A DNA stretch of 64,000 nucleotides from JAWKWA01 sp041397765. GTDB lineage: Bacteria; Pseudomonadota; Alphaproteobacteria; Rhizobiales; Hyphomicrobiaceae. The notes below the pieces were generated by a model. It was not told the origin of the DNA, searched no databases, and saw only the letters and a list, made by a program, of their open reading frames with translations. Positions within the stretch are counted from its first letter, which is position 1; every line of letters starts with the position of its first letter. A program made the position numbers and the translations under genes. The DNA is taken from the NCBI GenBank assembly GCA_041397765.1, contig JAWKWA010000001.1, forward strand, positions 124,001 to 188,000. The letters are read 5' to 3'. Shown one piece after another: positions 36,136 to 44,648 of the stretch.

Positions 36136-36669
36136 GCCGGCCTTCGGATCGAACGGATTGTCGCGGCCGCCCATCAGGACGCGCAGGCGATCGATGCCGA
36201 CCGGCGCATAGCCGTGGCTGTCGACGCCGACATCGAGGCTGAGGCCGTGCGGCTCGCCGTCGAGCCGGCCGTGCACATGGCCGAACAAGTGCCAGGCGCC
36301 ACGCCAGGCCCCCGGCCATTCGCGCATCGGATAGTGACAGAGCAGGATGCGCTGGCCCGCCGATTCGATCTCGCGGATGTCGTCGACCGAAGCGAAGAGA
36401 TGGGCGTGATGCTTGATGGTCTGGGTGTCGTGATTGCCGGCGATCAGATGGATGCGGCCATTGAGCCGCTCGCGATAGGCATCGACCGCGAGGCTCGCCT
36501 TGTAGCAGAAGTCGCCGACATGCCAGACGGTGTCGCCGGGGGCGACGACCGAGTTCCAGCGCGCGATGAGCTTCGCGTCCATCTCCTCGACGGTCTTGAA
36601 CGGGCGGCGGGCGAGACGGATGATGGCCGCGTGCCCGAAATGCGTGTCGGCGGTGAACCAGGTGGTCAT
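36112..36669 (-). CDS. Calcineurin-like metallophosphoesterase
   Basis: A 185-residue phosphoesterase with the dimetal motifs in order: TADTHFGH (DxH), HVGDF (GD), LIAGNHDT (GNHD), LCHYPM (H) and FGHVHG (GHxH). It is the short single-domain type, often acting on phosphodiesters or nucleotides. The ATG at 36669 gives MTTWFTADTHFGH, the natural family N-terminus. No neighbour indicates its substrate. Confidence 0.88.
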   Translation of the reverse strand: MTTWFTADTHFGHAAIIRLARRPFKTVEEMDAKLIARWNSVVAPGDTVWHVGDFCYKASLAVDAYRERLNGRIHLIAGNHDTQTIKHHAHLFASVDDIREIESAGQRILLCHYPMREWPGAWRGAWHLFGHVHGRLDGEPHGLSLDVGVDSHGYAPVGIDRLRVLMGGRDNPFDPKAGSGGESDG

Positions 36670-36989
36670 CGTCAAAGGCCCACTCGTCTCGAGCGTGTCC
36701 GTTCGTCTCTGAGGCCGATCACTCTCGATGCGCGCGCGGACGCTCGCATCCCAACCGATCAGGCTCTCAGATCGCTCCATCCCCAACCTACCCGGCATCC
36801 GGCCGGAGCGGGCGTCAGACCGCGGAGAGCCGCGATCTTGCTGCGCGGACGGGCTGCGCGGGCGTAAACCGCAGCGGCGCCCCCCGAGCCTAGCAGATCG
36901 GTCGTGCGTCACGCAGCGGTATCGGCGGAGGGTTGTGTTTCCGCCTGACAGACGCACCACAGCGGGCGAAGACGGGCGGCCCTGCCGGC

Positions 36990-37988
36990 TCACCCGGCAG
37001 AAAGCCAGCTCAAGGCCCGCTCGGCCAGGCTCGGCCCGGTCGGCCGGGGCGTCTCGAAGGGATCGGCATGGAAGGCCGCACCTGCCGCCGCCGCGGTGCC
37101 GACAGCTTCGACCAGCCCCGGCGCGCCAGCCGCATAGACCGTGTCGCCCGATTGAAGGTGGGGAAGATGCTCCAGCGGTTGGCCGGCAAGCAGCCGTCCC
37201 TGTGAATGCTCAAGCTCGCTGATGACGGCCTTGACACGCGTCCCGGCGAAGCGTGACGCCTGCATCAGGGCGGGCGCCATGTAGAAGGCGTCGAGTGTGC
37301 GCGAAGCCGCCACGAGCTCGAGGGACCTTGCCGGATCCTCGCGCAGCGCGGCCTGCGCCACCGCCCAGATCGGCGCAAAGCCCGTGCCCGATCCGACGAG
37401 AACGAGGCGGCCCGTCGATCCGGCACGCAGATATGCGGTGCCGAGCGGTCCCTCGATCTGCACCTGATGGCCGCGGCCGATCGCCTTGCCGAGTTGAGGC
37501 GTCACCCGACCGCCCGCGACCCGCTTGACCTGCAGGCGCAGAAGACCGTCGTTGCGCATCGCAGCAAGTGGCGCCGTCGGGCTGAACGAGCGGGCCGCAT
37601 AGCCACGGAAGCGGAAGCGGCAATACTGGCCGGGCAGCATCGCCAGAGGCTTCTCCGGCATGATGGCAACCTCGACGATGTCGCGTGCGAGCTCGCTGAG
37701 GCCGCTCACCCGACCGCGCAGCGACACGACCGGCGGGCGCGGCTCCACCTCGAGCGAGAGGTCGGAGAAGACCATCGCCCGGCACGCATGGACCATGCCT
37801 TGCCCGAAGGTGTCGCCACCGAGCGTGATGCCGTTGCAGACGCGGGTCAGACAGGTCCCGCAGCGACCGGCGCGACAGTCGTGCGGAAGATCGACGCCAG
37901 CGGAGAGTGCGGCCTCCAGCAGGTTCTGGCCGGAGCGCGCATGGAAGGTGGCATCGCCGAGGGTGATGCGATGAAGCCTGGACATCAT
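36990..37988 (-). CDS. [2Fe-2S] ferredoxin / NAD(P)-flavin oxidoreductase
   Basis: A 332-residue electron-transfer protein. An N-terminal plant-type ferredoxin domain has cluster ligands Cys38, Cys43, Cys46 and Cys69 (CRAGRCGTC ... HAC). It is followed by a ferredoxin-NADP-reductase-like FAD domain (RGYAARSFSP) and an NAD(P) domain (LVLVGSGTGFAPIWA). Such proteins pass electrons from NAD(P)H to an oxygenase or cytochrome. The start ATG overlaps the stop of the cytochrome-type gene (ATGA), so the cytochrome is the likely partner. Confidence 0.87.
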   Translation of the reverse strand: MMSRLHRITLGDATFHARSGQNLLEAALSAGVDLPHDCRAGRCGTCLTRVCNGITLGGDTFGQGMVHACRAMVFSDLSLEVEPRPPVVSLRGRVSGLSELARDIVEVAIMPEKPLAMLPGQYCRFRFRGYAARSFSPTAPLAAMRNDGLLRLQVKRVAGGRVTPQLGKAIGRGHQVQIEGPLGTAYLRAGSTGRLVLVGSGTGFAPIWAVAQAALREDPARSLELVAASRTLDAFYMAPALMQASRFAGTRVKAVISELEHSQGRLLAGQPLEHLPHLQSGDTVYAAGAPGLVEAVGTAAAAGAAFHADPFETPRPTGPSLAERALSWLSAG

Positions 37989-39808
37989 TCGACCTCGATG
38001 ACGAAGGGACGAAGGTGGCGGGTGTGGCGCTTCTCGGCGTGGTCGAAGGCCGCCACCCAGAGCATGGCACCCGACTTGATCGGCACGTCGTCCGGGCTGC
38101 CCGTATAGAGCCGGCGCACCAGTTCGAGCGTCCAGCGTCCCGCCGCCCATCGCGCGACCCCACGGATGCTCGCCTTGGTCAATGCGAGCTCGCTGGCGAC
38201 GACGATGCTCGGCAGAACCGTTCCATCGGGGAACCGCGCATCGAGGGCTGGGGAATAGGGTTCCGTTTCGCGCTCGGTCAGAAAGGCGCGGGCATCCTCC
38301 GGCTCGCTCTCGCCGGGCGCGGCTGCCAGATGGCCAAAGTGCGCCGCGGCATCGGCGGGATCGCGTGGCAAGCGGCGCGGCAGCAGCAGGGGCGCTCCGT
38401 CGGCGGAGGTCGTCGTCACGGCGTTCCATTGATAGGCGGGCGGTCCTGGATCGACCTCGAAGCCGCCGGGATAGGACGAAGGCGGCGCATCCGGCATCTC
38501 GCTCCCACCGACCGGCGCCCCGAAATGGCAATTGTCGATATGGCCGACGACGCCGGCGTGAGCCGCCCGCCAGAGCCAGATGTCGGCGATGCCGCCTTCG
38601 GTGTAGTGCAGGCCGCGACCGGTGGCACCTGGCGGCCGATCGGCGAGCGGCCGCGCCGCCAGATGAATGGCGGCGCCGATCAATGCGCGGCCCGGCCGCG
38701 TCAGCAGCACTGCGAGCTTGTCCTCGTTGTAGGTCTGCTCGTCCACCAGCTGCTCGTTGTCGGCGACCACGAACCAGCGGCCGTCGCGCTTCAGCAGCGG
38801 CCGGTGCTTCAGCGACCGGGTCGGATCCTCCCATACGATGGCGAAATAGGCGTACTCGCCGTCATGCACCGCCCGGATCTCGACGAGCGACTGATGGGTG
38901 CCGCCGAAATCGCCCCCTTGAGTCGTCAGGACGCTCGCCGGCACCGCCTTCGCCCAGGCCGGATCGGAGATCTCGCCGTCGATCCGCGGATGCTCGGCGG
39001 AGGTGATCTCGGCAATCGCGAGGGTCGGGCGGGTCGCCTGCTCGGCGCCGAGGCCGAGCATGACGGTGGCGAGGACGACGGCGAGGCCGGTCGCGAGCGG
39101 ATGCGCATGGAGTTCGCTGCCACTCCTGACGCGCTCACGGACGCGGCCGCGGCCGGCGCCAGGGGCAGGCTCCCGCCTTGGAGGCGAAGGCTCGGCGGCC
39201 GGTCGTTGCCGGTCGGCCTGGCGGGCCAGCACATCGGCCAGCAGATCGGCGAGGTCCGGCGGCGGCGGAGCGATCTCGAGACGGCTCGGGCGCACGATCC
39301 GCAGGAGCTGCGCCGCGCCGCCGGAGGCGGCATGGAGCCCCACATGGGCGAGGATCGCGCCGACCGACAGAAAGGTCGCCCACATGTGAACGACGAGCCA
39401 TCCTCGCCCCGATCCAGCGAAGACGAGAACGCCGGAGACGGCGAGGGTGGCGAGCGACCAGAGCAGCAGCTTGAAGGCGAGGACGTTGATCGCCGCCCAG
39501 CGGCTGCGCGAGCGCGAGAACATGGCGATGAGCCGCGCGCGATCCATTCGGGTCCGCGCCCCGAGCCCGGCCCTCGCCACATAGACCCGGCAGCCGGCGA
39601 GGAGGGCCGCCACTGCGAGGCCGGCAACGAGATGGCGGAACCAGAGATTCTCGACGGGCAGCACGGCATCGAGCATGCCGAGGACCTGCCATTGGGGATC
39701 GTCCGTGCCGATACGCAGCCCCGTCGCGAGAGTGACGAGATAGGTCGCCAGCAGTAGGGCATGGAAGACGACCGTGCCCCTGTCGGTCGTCGCGCGGATA
39801 TTGTGCAT
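37985..39808 (-). CDS. Cytochrome b fused to ethylbenzene-dehydrogenase-like heme domain
   Basis: A 607-residue protein. Residues 1-165 hold four membrane helices with His residues placed as heme b ligands (VVFHALLLATYL, WFRHLVAGL, VVHMWATF, AHVGLH), as in di-heme cytochrome b subunits. A Pro/Arg linker and a fifth helix (about 237-252) lead to an extracytoplasmic domain of the ethylbenzene-dehydrogenase gamma type (HPRIDGEISDPAWAKA, YAYFAIVWEDPTRS). GGGGGAA precedes the ATG at 39808. With the overlapping [2Fe-2S] reductase it forms a membrane redox chain. The final donor or acceptor is unknown. Confidence 0.8.
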   Translation of the reverse strand: MHNIRATTDRGTVVFHALLLATYLVTLATGLRIGTDDPQWQVLGMLDAVLPVENLWFRHLVAGLAVAALLAGCRVYVARAGLGARTRMDRARLIAMFSRSRSRWAAINVLAFKLLLWSLATLAVSGVLVFAGSGRGWLVVHMWATFLSVGAILAHVGLHAASGGAAQLLRIVRPSRLEIAPPPPDLADLLADVLARQADRQRPAAEPSPPRREPAPGAGRGRVRERVRSGSELHAHPLATGLAVVLATVMLGLGAEQATRPTLAIAEITSAEHPRIDGEISDPAWAKAVPASVLTTQGGDFGGTHQSLVEIRAVHDGEYAYFAIVWEDPTRSLKHRPLLKRDGRWFVVADNEQLVDEQTYNEDKLAVLLTRPGRALIGAAIHLAARPLADRPPGATGRGLHYTEGGIADIWLWRAAHAGVVGHIDNCHFGAPVGGSEMPDAPPSSYPGGFEVDPGPPAYQWNAVTTTSADGAPLLLPRRLPRDPADAAAHFGHLAAAPGESEPEDARAFLTERETEPYSPALDARFPDGTVLPSIVVASELALTKASIRGVARWAAGRWTLELVRRLYTGSPDDVPIKSGAMLWVAAFDHAEKRHTRHLRPFVIEVE

Positions 39809-40298
39809 GGGTCGAATTCCCCCCGGTTGCCAGAACGGCGCGACGCGCGAACTCGATCGCGGAACGGCGCCTTCGTGCGGCCCGTCAGGCGAGCCTTCGA
39901 TCCAGCCAGAGCAAATGCAATCAACCCACTCGCCGCGATAATTCCGCCGAAAGAGGCACATTTATGACCCGGCCGTCCGCCAAATGGCGCACCCTGATCT
40001 TCACTCAGAATGGGCCTTTGCGAATGGGCGCCCGGTGGCCCGAGCGGGGGCGAGGACGGGGGCGGGCTCGCCCATGAACGACAGGGCACCGCCATGCGTT
40101 GCATGAACATGCATGCGGCGTTCGCGTGACACGCGTACCGGCTGCGGCCGGATGCGTTCGCGAATCTCGAACACAAGAAAAGGCTCCGCTGGACTCTCGA
40201 GCTTGCGAATGGTCCTGATCATCCGACATCTGCTCGAGTGCCCGCACGACGGGCGCGCAAGTTCCAGGATGGGGCCGCCAGACCGGGAGAGGCGCATC
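39809..40298. other. Divergent intergenic region
   Basis: About 490 bp between the cytochrome gene and the response regulator, which point away from each other. It should hold both promoters. I see no convincing gene; reading frames here lack ribosome-binding sites and family similarity. Confidence 0.4.
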
Positions 40299-40658
40299 AT
40301 GACGCAGGCGCGATTGCGGGACATGCGCATCCTCATCGTCGAGGATGAGCACATGCTTGGCGCTGCCCTGAAGGATTATCTCGAGGGCGAGGAGGCCGTG
40401 GTGATCGGGCCGGTGGCCCGCCTCAGCGAGGCGCTGGCGATCGTCACGGACGGGCAACCGCTCGACGGCGCCGTGATCGACGTCAATCTGGCGGGCGAGA
40501 AGAGCCATTTGCTCGCGGAGGCGCTCAGATCGCTCGGCATACGCTGCATCCTGACGACGGGCGAGCGTTGCGACATGATGCCGGCGGAGCTTCTCGATCT
40601 GCTCTGCCTGGAGAAGCCGTTCAAGTTCTCGGCACTCGCGACCGCCCTTGTCGCCTGA
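40299..40658 (+). CDS. Single-domain response regulator
   Basis: A 119-residue receiver domain without an output domain. Glu15 and Asp16 (ILIVEDEHML), phospho-acceptor Asp61 (AVIDVNLAGE), Thr86/Thr87 and Lys106 (LEKPFKF) are all present, so it should be phosphorylatable. A start at the ATG of MRILIVEDE (40323) is also possible. No histidine kinase is nearby, so its partner must lie elsewhere. Confidence 0.87.
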   Translation: MTQARLRDMRILIVEDEHMLGAALKDYLEGEEAVVIGPVARLSEALAIVTDGQPLDGAVIDVNLAGEKSHLLAEALRSLGIRCILTTGERCDMMPAELLDLLCLEKPFKFSALATALVA

Positions 40659-40972
40659 GCCGCTCGGCCTCGCCACACATCTGGCCTATGATCTCGTGAC
40701 CGAAAGCCAGGGCTTCAGGCGGCTCATGGCCTCGGAAAATGTCATCGCGCAGCATGGCGCCAGATACGATCACGATGGGTCGCAGTGCATGCCATGCGGG
40801 ACCCAGCTTGCGCGGGACATGCCCTCGCCTCCCGCTCCGGCACGCCCGCGCGGGCCCCTCTCCCCTAGGCCCCCGAACGCTCGATTGCCAGCGCCCGATC
40901 GATGGGCTATAGCCACGCTAACGGTCGTTCCGACCGTGATCGCCTCCGCCGGCCGCCGCGCCGCGATGGCCT
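40659..40972. other. Intergenic region before the tRNA
   Basis: About 310 bp. A small inverted repeat, ACGGTCG(40921-40927)/CGACCGT(40931-40937), lies some 35 bp before the tRNA and may form a terminator-like hairpin or part of its promoter region. No gene is evident. Confidence 0.4.
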
Positions 40973-41049
<77 letters not shown>

Positions 41050-41309
41050 ATTCTTTAATGAAAATCAAGAACTTACCCGCTCGCCCACTGCGAGCATAGG
41101 GCGGTTGATTTCTCGGGGAAGCAGGGGGGAAGCTGGAAATCCATCAATCTCGCGTCCGCGACGCTTTGCATGAGTCAGATTTCCTCCACTGCCCACTGGC
41201 GTGAGCGCTGAGGTTTCGTCTCTCTTGCCTCTCCTAAGGCGTCCTTGATCCGCGAGAGGTGAACCGCCCCGGGTTTGCCGGAGGCTCCAACTCTTGAGAG
41301 ACTGGAGCC

Positions 41310-41642
41310 ATGACACAGCAGACCAAATCCCCGAAATTCTCGCCCGAGGTGCGTGAGCGCGCCGTCCGGATGGTGTTCGACCACGCGGGCGACTACCCGT
41401 CGCAGTGGGCGGCGATCGCGTCGATCGCGGCCAAGATCGGCTGCACGGCGCAGACGTTGTCCAACTGGGTGAAGCAGGCCGAGCGCGACACCGGCAAGCG
41501 CGCCGGCCTCACCACCGACGAGCGCGAGCGGCTGAAGGCGCTGGAGCGCGAGAACCGCGAGCTGCGCCAGGCCAATGAGATCCTGCGCAAGGCGAGCGCA
41601 TATTTTGCGCAGGCGGAGCTCGACCGCCGGTCGAAGACATGA
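41310..41642 (+). CDS. IS3-family transposase OrfA
   Basis: A 110-residue helix-turn-helix protein (FSPEVRERAVRMVFDH ... AAKIGCTAQTLSNWVKQAERD) ending in a leucine-zipper-like helix (LKALERENRELRQANEILRKAS). It recognises the element ends and oligomerises with OrfB. Its TGA overlaps the OrfB start as ATGA. Confidence 0.93.
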   Translation: MTQQTKSPKFSPEVRERAVRMVFDHAGDYPSQWAAIASIAAKIGCTAQTLSNWVKQAERDTGKRAGLTTDERERLKALERENRELRQANEILRKASAYFAQAELDRRSKT

Positions 41643-42544
41643 CGGCGTTCATCGATCAGTACCGGTCTGCGTACGGGGTCGAGCCGATCTGCAAGTTGCT
41701 GCCGATCGCCCCGGCGACCTACTACGAGCACCTCCGTCGCCGGGCACATCCGGAGACGGCGCCGCCGCGCGCCAAACGCGATGCTGCATTGATGCCGGAG
41801 ATCCAGCGCGTGTTCGACGAGAACTTCCGTGTCTACGGTGCGCGCAAGGTGTGGCGGCAGATGCTGCGCGAAGGCCACGACGTCGCCCGCTGCACGGTCG
41901 AGCGATTGATGCGCAAAATGGGCCTGGAAGGCGTCATTCGCGGCAAGCGCGTGCGCACGACCGTGCCTGACAAGGCGGCGCCCTGTCCGCTCGATCACGT
42001 CAACCGGCAGTTCCGCGTCGAGCGGCCGAACGTGCTGTGGGTGTCGGACTTCACCTACGTGTCCACCTGGACGGGCTTCGTCTACGTGGCGTTCGTCGTC
42101 GACGCATTCGCCCGCCGCATCGTCGGCTGGCGGGCGTCACGAACAGCGCATGCGGGCTTCGTCCTCGATGCGCTGGAGCAGGCTCTGCACGAGCGCCGTC
42201 CCGTCGGCGGTGGGCTCGTGCACCACTCCGATCGCGGCGTGCAGTACGTCTCGATCAAATACACCGAGCGCCTCGCTGAGGCCGGTCTCGTGCTGTCGGT
42301 CGGCAGTGTCGGAGACAGCTACGACAACGCGCTCGCCGAAACGATCAACGGGCTCTACAAAGCCGAGGTCATCTGGCGCAAGGGCCCGTGGCGCTCGTTC
42401 GAGGCCGTCGAGCTGGCGACGCTGGAATGGGTCGACTGGTTCAACAACCGCCGCCTGCTGGAGCCGATCGGCAACGTGCCGCCGGCCGAGGCCGAAGCCG
42501 CCTACTATGCAGCCCTGGAGGAGCCTGCCAAACTCGCCGCCTGA
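41639..42544 (+). CDS. IS3-family transposase OrfB (DDE integrase)
   Basis: A 301-residue retroviral-type integrase. An HTH_21 region (VYGARKVWRQMLREGHDVARCTVERLMRKMGL) precedes the rve core with the DDE residues in VLWVSDFTYV, HHSDRGVQYVS and DNALAETINGLYKAE. OrfB has its own ATG within an ATGA overlap, but an OrfAB fusion by frameshifting is usual in this family. Confidence 0.93.
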   Translation: MTAFIDQYRSAYGVEPICKLLPIAPATYYEHLRRRAHPETAPPRAKRDAALMPEIQRVFDENFRVYGARKVWRQMLREGHDVARCTVERLMRKMGLEGVIRGKRVRTTVPDKAAPCPLDHVNRQFRVERPNVLWVSDFTYVSTWTGFVYVAFVVDAFARRIVGWRASRTAHAGFVLDALEQALHERRPVGGGLVHHSDRGVQYVSIKYTERLAEAGLVLSVGSVGDSYDNALAETINGLYKAEVIWRKGPWRSFEAVELATLEWVDWFNNRRLLEPIGNVPPAEAEAAYYAALEEPAKLAA

Positions 42545-42635
42545 CTCAAACGAAACAGCCTCCGGAGAACCCGGGGCGGTTCACCTGGCCGAACCACGAT
42601 ACTTATCTCCCGGACTAAGACCGAGGATCACGTCC

Positions 42636-43442
42636 ATGGCCGTTGGAAACCTTTCCGTAGATCTTTCGGACCGCGTTGCGCTCGTCACTGGCTCGACCGG
42701 CGGCATGGGCGAAGAAGTGGCTCGGCAGCTCGCCGCGAGCGGAGCCATTGTCGCGATCCACGGCCTCGGCGAGCCCGAGCTGATCGAACAAATTCGAGTG
42801 GATATCGAGGGGCTCTCAGGCAAGCCCGCTGTTCATCTTGCGCATGACCTAACCGACGCACCCACTGCCGCCGCTATGGTCCGCGAGGTCGAGTCCCGTT
42901 TCGGTCGTGTCGATATCCTTGTCAACAATGCAGGTATCCAGCACGTATCGCCGCTCGAAGACTTCCCGGACGAGCGTTGGGACGCTCTGATCGCGGTCAA
43001 TCTATCGGCCGCCTTCCATGCGACCAAGGCGGCATTTCCCGGCATGAAGCAGCGCCGGTTCGGACGGGTGATTGCGACATCATCCACCCTTGGTGTTACA
43101 GCGGAAATGAACAAGGCAGCCTACGTTTCATCTAAGCACGGGATCATCGGCCTCATGCGATCCACCGCACTCGAAGGAGCTGAGTACGGTATCACCGCAA
43201 ATGCGATCATGCCCGGATGGGTGTTGACCCCGCTCGCTGCAGGCCAAGTCGAGAGGAAAGTTCAAGCCCTCGGTCTGCCGCGTGAGGCCGTTGTCCGCGA
43301 TCATTTCCTTAACTTGCATCCAACGAAGCGCTTCGTCGAGACCAGAGAAATCGCAGGTGCGGTGCTGTTTCTCTGTAGTGACGCCGCCTCTTCAATCACA
43401 GGCGCTGCCATTCCCGTCGACGGTGGCGAGCTGATCCTTTGA
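42636..43442 (+). CDS. Short-chain dehydrogenase, 3-hydroxybutyrate-dehydrogenase-like
   Basis: A 268-residue classical SDR: cofactor loop VTGSTGGMGEEVA, NNAGIQHVSPLEDFPDERWDA, catalytic Ser-Tyr-Lys (TSSTLGV ... AAYVSSKHG) and ITGAAIPVDGG at the end. The IQHVSP and HPTKRFVETREIAG segments resemble D-3-hydroxybutyrate dehydrogenase, which oxidises 3-hydroxybutyrate to acetoacetate with NAD+. The gene sits between an IS3 element and an IS630 remnant, so it is cargo of, or was stranded in, the accessory region. Confidence 0.85.
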   Translation: MAVGNLSVDLSDRVALVTGSTGGMGEEVARQLAASGAIVAIHGLGEPELIEQIRVDIEGLSGKPAVHLAHDLTDAPTAAAMVREVESRFGRVDILVNNAGIQHVSPLEDFPDERWDALIAVNLSAAFHATKAAFPGMKQRRFGRVIATSSTLGVTAEMNKAAYVSSKHGIIGLMRSTALEGAEYGITANAIMPGWVLTPLAAGQVERKVQALGLPREAVVRDHFLNLHPTKRFVETREIAGAVLFLCSDAASSITGAAIPVDGGELIL

Positions 43443-43448
43443 CGGCTA

Positions 43449-43497
43449 GAGCGTTTTCCGATCATATTGCATCATACCCCGCCGCTGCGAAGTAGTT
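43449..43497 (-). mobile_element. IS630-family end remnant
   Basis: The bases GAGCGTTTTCCGATCATATT and onward, through TGCGAAGTAGTTGG, are the inverted counterpart of the 3' end of the IS630-family element at 51507-52435 (last transposase codons plus terminal repeat). A TA dinucleotide, the IS630 target, lies directly outside (43447-43448). The rest of this copy has been cut off where the IS21 element begins. Confidence 0.85.
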
Positions 43498-43811
43498 GGT
43501 GCCCATTCCGGCGATCTCGATCAGCCGTTCCAGTGCAATCCGATCAGGCGTTCCGGGCGATGCCGATCATTGGCAGGGGCATAGTGTGACGGCTCCGTTG
43601 ATGTGATCGGGTGACTCTCAGTGTTCGCGTTCGGCGTCAAGGCGCCGCACGTCGTTGGTGTGGTCTTTTTCTTTGCGACGGGAGGCCGTCCCCGAAGTCA
43701 ACGGGAGGGACCCATGCGCGTCGCTGAGTGACCGCCACGAGTCTGACGCAGCGGCGCGGATGGGAGGGCCCTGTTGACCCTCGGGGGCGGGCGGGCAACG
43801 AGCGCTGTCGG

Positions 43812-44639
43812 TCATTTCTTGGCTCCCTTTGCCGGCTTCGCTGCGCTTGCGCCGTTCGTGCTGATAGAGCTGACGGTATCGCCCGCGCTCTCCGCCGTGT
43901 CTACCTCGCCGGCCTTGATCTTGCGGATCGAGGGGCCGTCGAGGGCGAGGCGGTAGGCGTTGTGCACGAGGCGGTCGAGGATGGCATCGGCGAAGGTCGG
44001 CTCGCCGATCACCTCGTGCCAGACATCGACGGGGAGCTGGCTCGTGATCAACGTGGAGCCGCGGCCATAGCGGTCCTCGACGATCTCCATCAGGTCGCGG
44101 CGCTGATCGGCCGTCAGGCGATCCGGTCCCCAGTCGTCGAGGATGAGCAGGTCGACGCGCGTGAGGAGGCGGAACTGCTTAGCGAAGCGGCCGTCGCCGT
44201 GTGCGAGCCCGAGATCGGCGAACAGCCGGGGCACGCGAGCGTAGTGCACGGAATGCCCATCGCGGCAGGCCTTCTGCGCGAGCGCGCACGAGAGCCACGA
44301 CTTGCCGACGCCGCACGGCCCGGTGACGAGCAGATTGCGATGCTCGACAATCCAGCGGCACGTGGCAAGCTGTTGGAACAGCGCCTTGTCGAGCTTGCGC
44401 GGCACGCGATAGTCGACGTCCTCGATCGACGCCTGGCCGTGGCGCAGGCGCGCCGACCGGAGCCGCGTCTCGAAGCGCTTGTTGTTGCGGCTCGCGGCCT
44501 CGCGGTCGATGAGCAGGCCGAGCCATTCGGCGTGTCCGAGATCGCGCGCGTTGTCCTGGGCACTCAGCTCGGCGAACGCGTCGGCCATGCCGTCGAGCTT
44601 CAGCTCGCGCAGCAGGTTGATGGTGGGATGCATGAGCAT
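43812..44639 (-). CDS. istB: IS21-family helper ATPase IstB
   Basis: A 275-residue AAA+ ATPase related to DnaC: Walker A GPCGVGKSWLSCAL, Walker B LLILDDWGPDRL, and an N-terminal ETRLRSARLRHGQASIEDVDY region. It stimulates and targets transposition by IstA. The C-terminal 40 residues (after KIKAGEVDTAES) are extra Lys/Ala-rich sequence. It lies 9 bp behind istA. Confidence 0.93.
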   Translation of the reverse strand: MLMHPTINLLRELKLDGMADAFAELSAQDNARDLGHAEWLGLLIDREAASRNNKRFETRLRSARLRHGQASIEDVDYRVPRKLDKALFQQLATCRWIVEHRNLLVTGPCGVGKSWLSCALAQKACRDGHSVHYARVPRLFADLGLAHGDGRFAKQFRLLTRVDLLILDDWGPDRLTADQRRDLMEIVEDRYGRGSTLITSQLPVDVWHEVIGEPTFADAILDRLVHNAYRLALDGPSIRKIKAGEVDTAESAGDTVSSISTNGASAAKPAKGAKK

Positions 44640-44648
44640 GCTGTCTCC

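Larger units (their letters stand above)
41260..42583 (+). mobile_element. IS3-family insertion sequence, intact
   Basis: 1324 bp bounded by inverted repeats. The left end starts TGAACCGCCCCGGGTT (41260) and the right end closes AACCCGGGGCGGTTCA (42583); about 28 of 30 positions match across the extended ends. It carries both IS3 reading frames. No clear direct target duplication is visible. It lies 210 bp behind the tRNA-Arg gene and 52 bp before an SDR gene. Confidence 0.9.

Noticed and set aside
41065..41316. 83-codon minus-strand frame between tRNA-Arg and the IS3 element, considered as an integrase remnant
   Set aside because: No integrase motif is visible and the frame overlaps the left end of the IS3 element.
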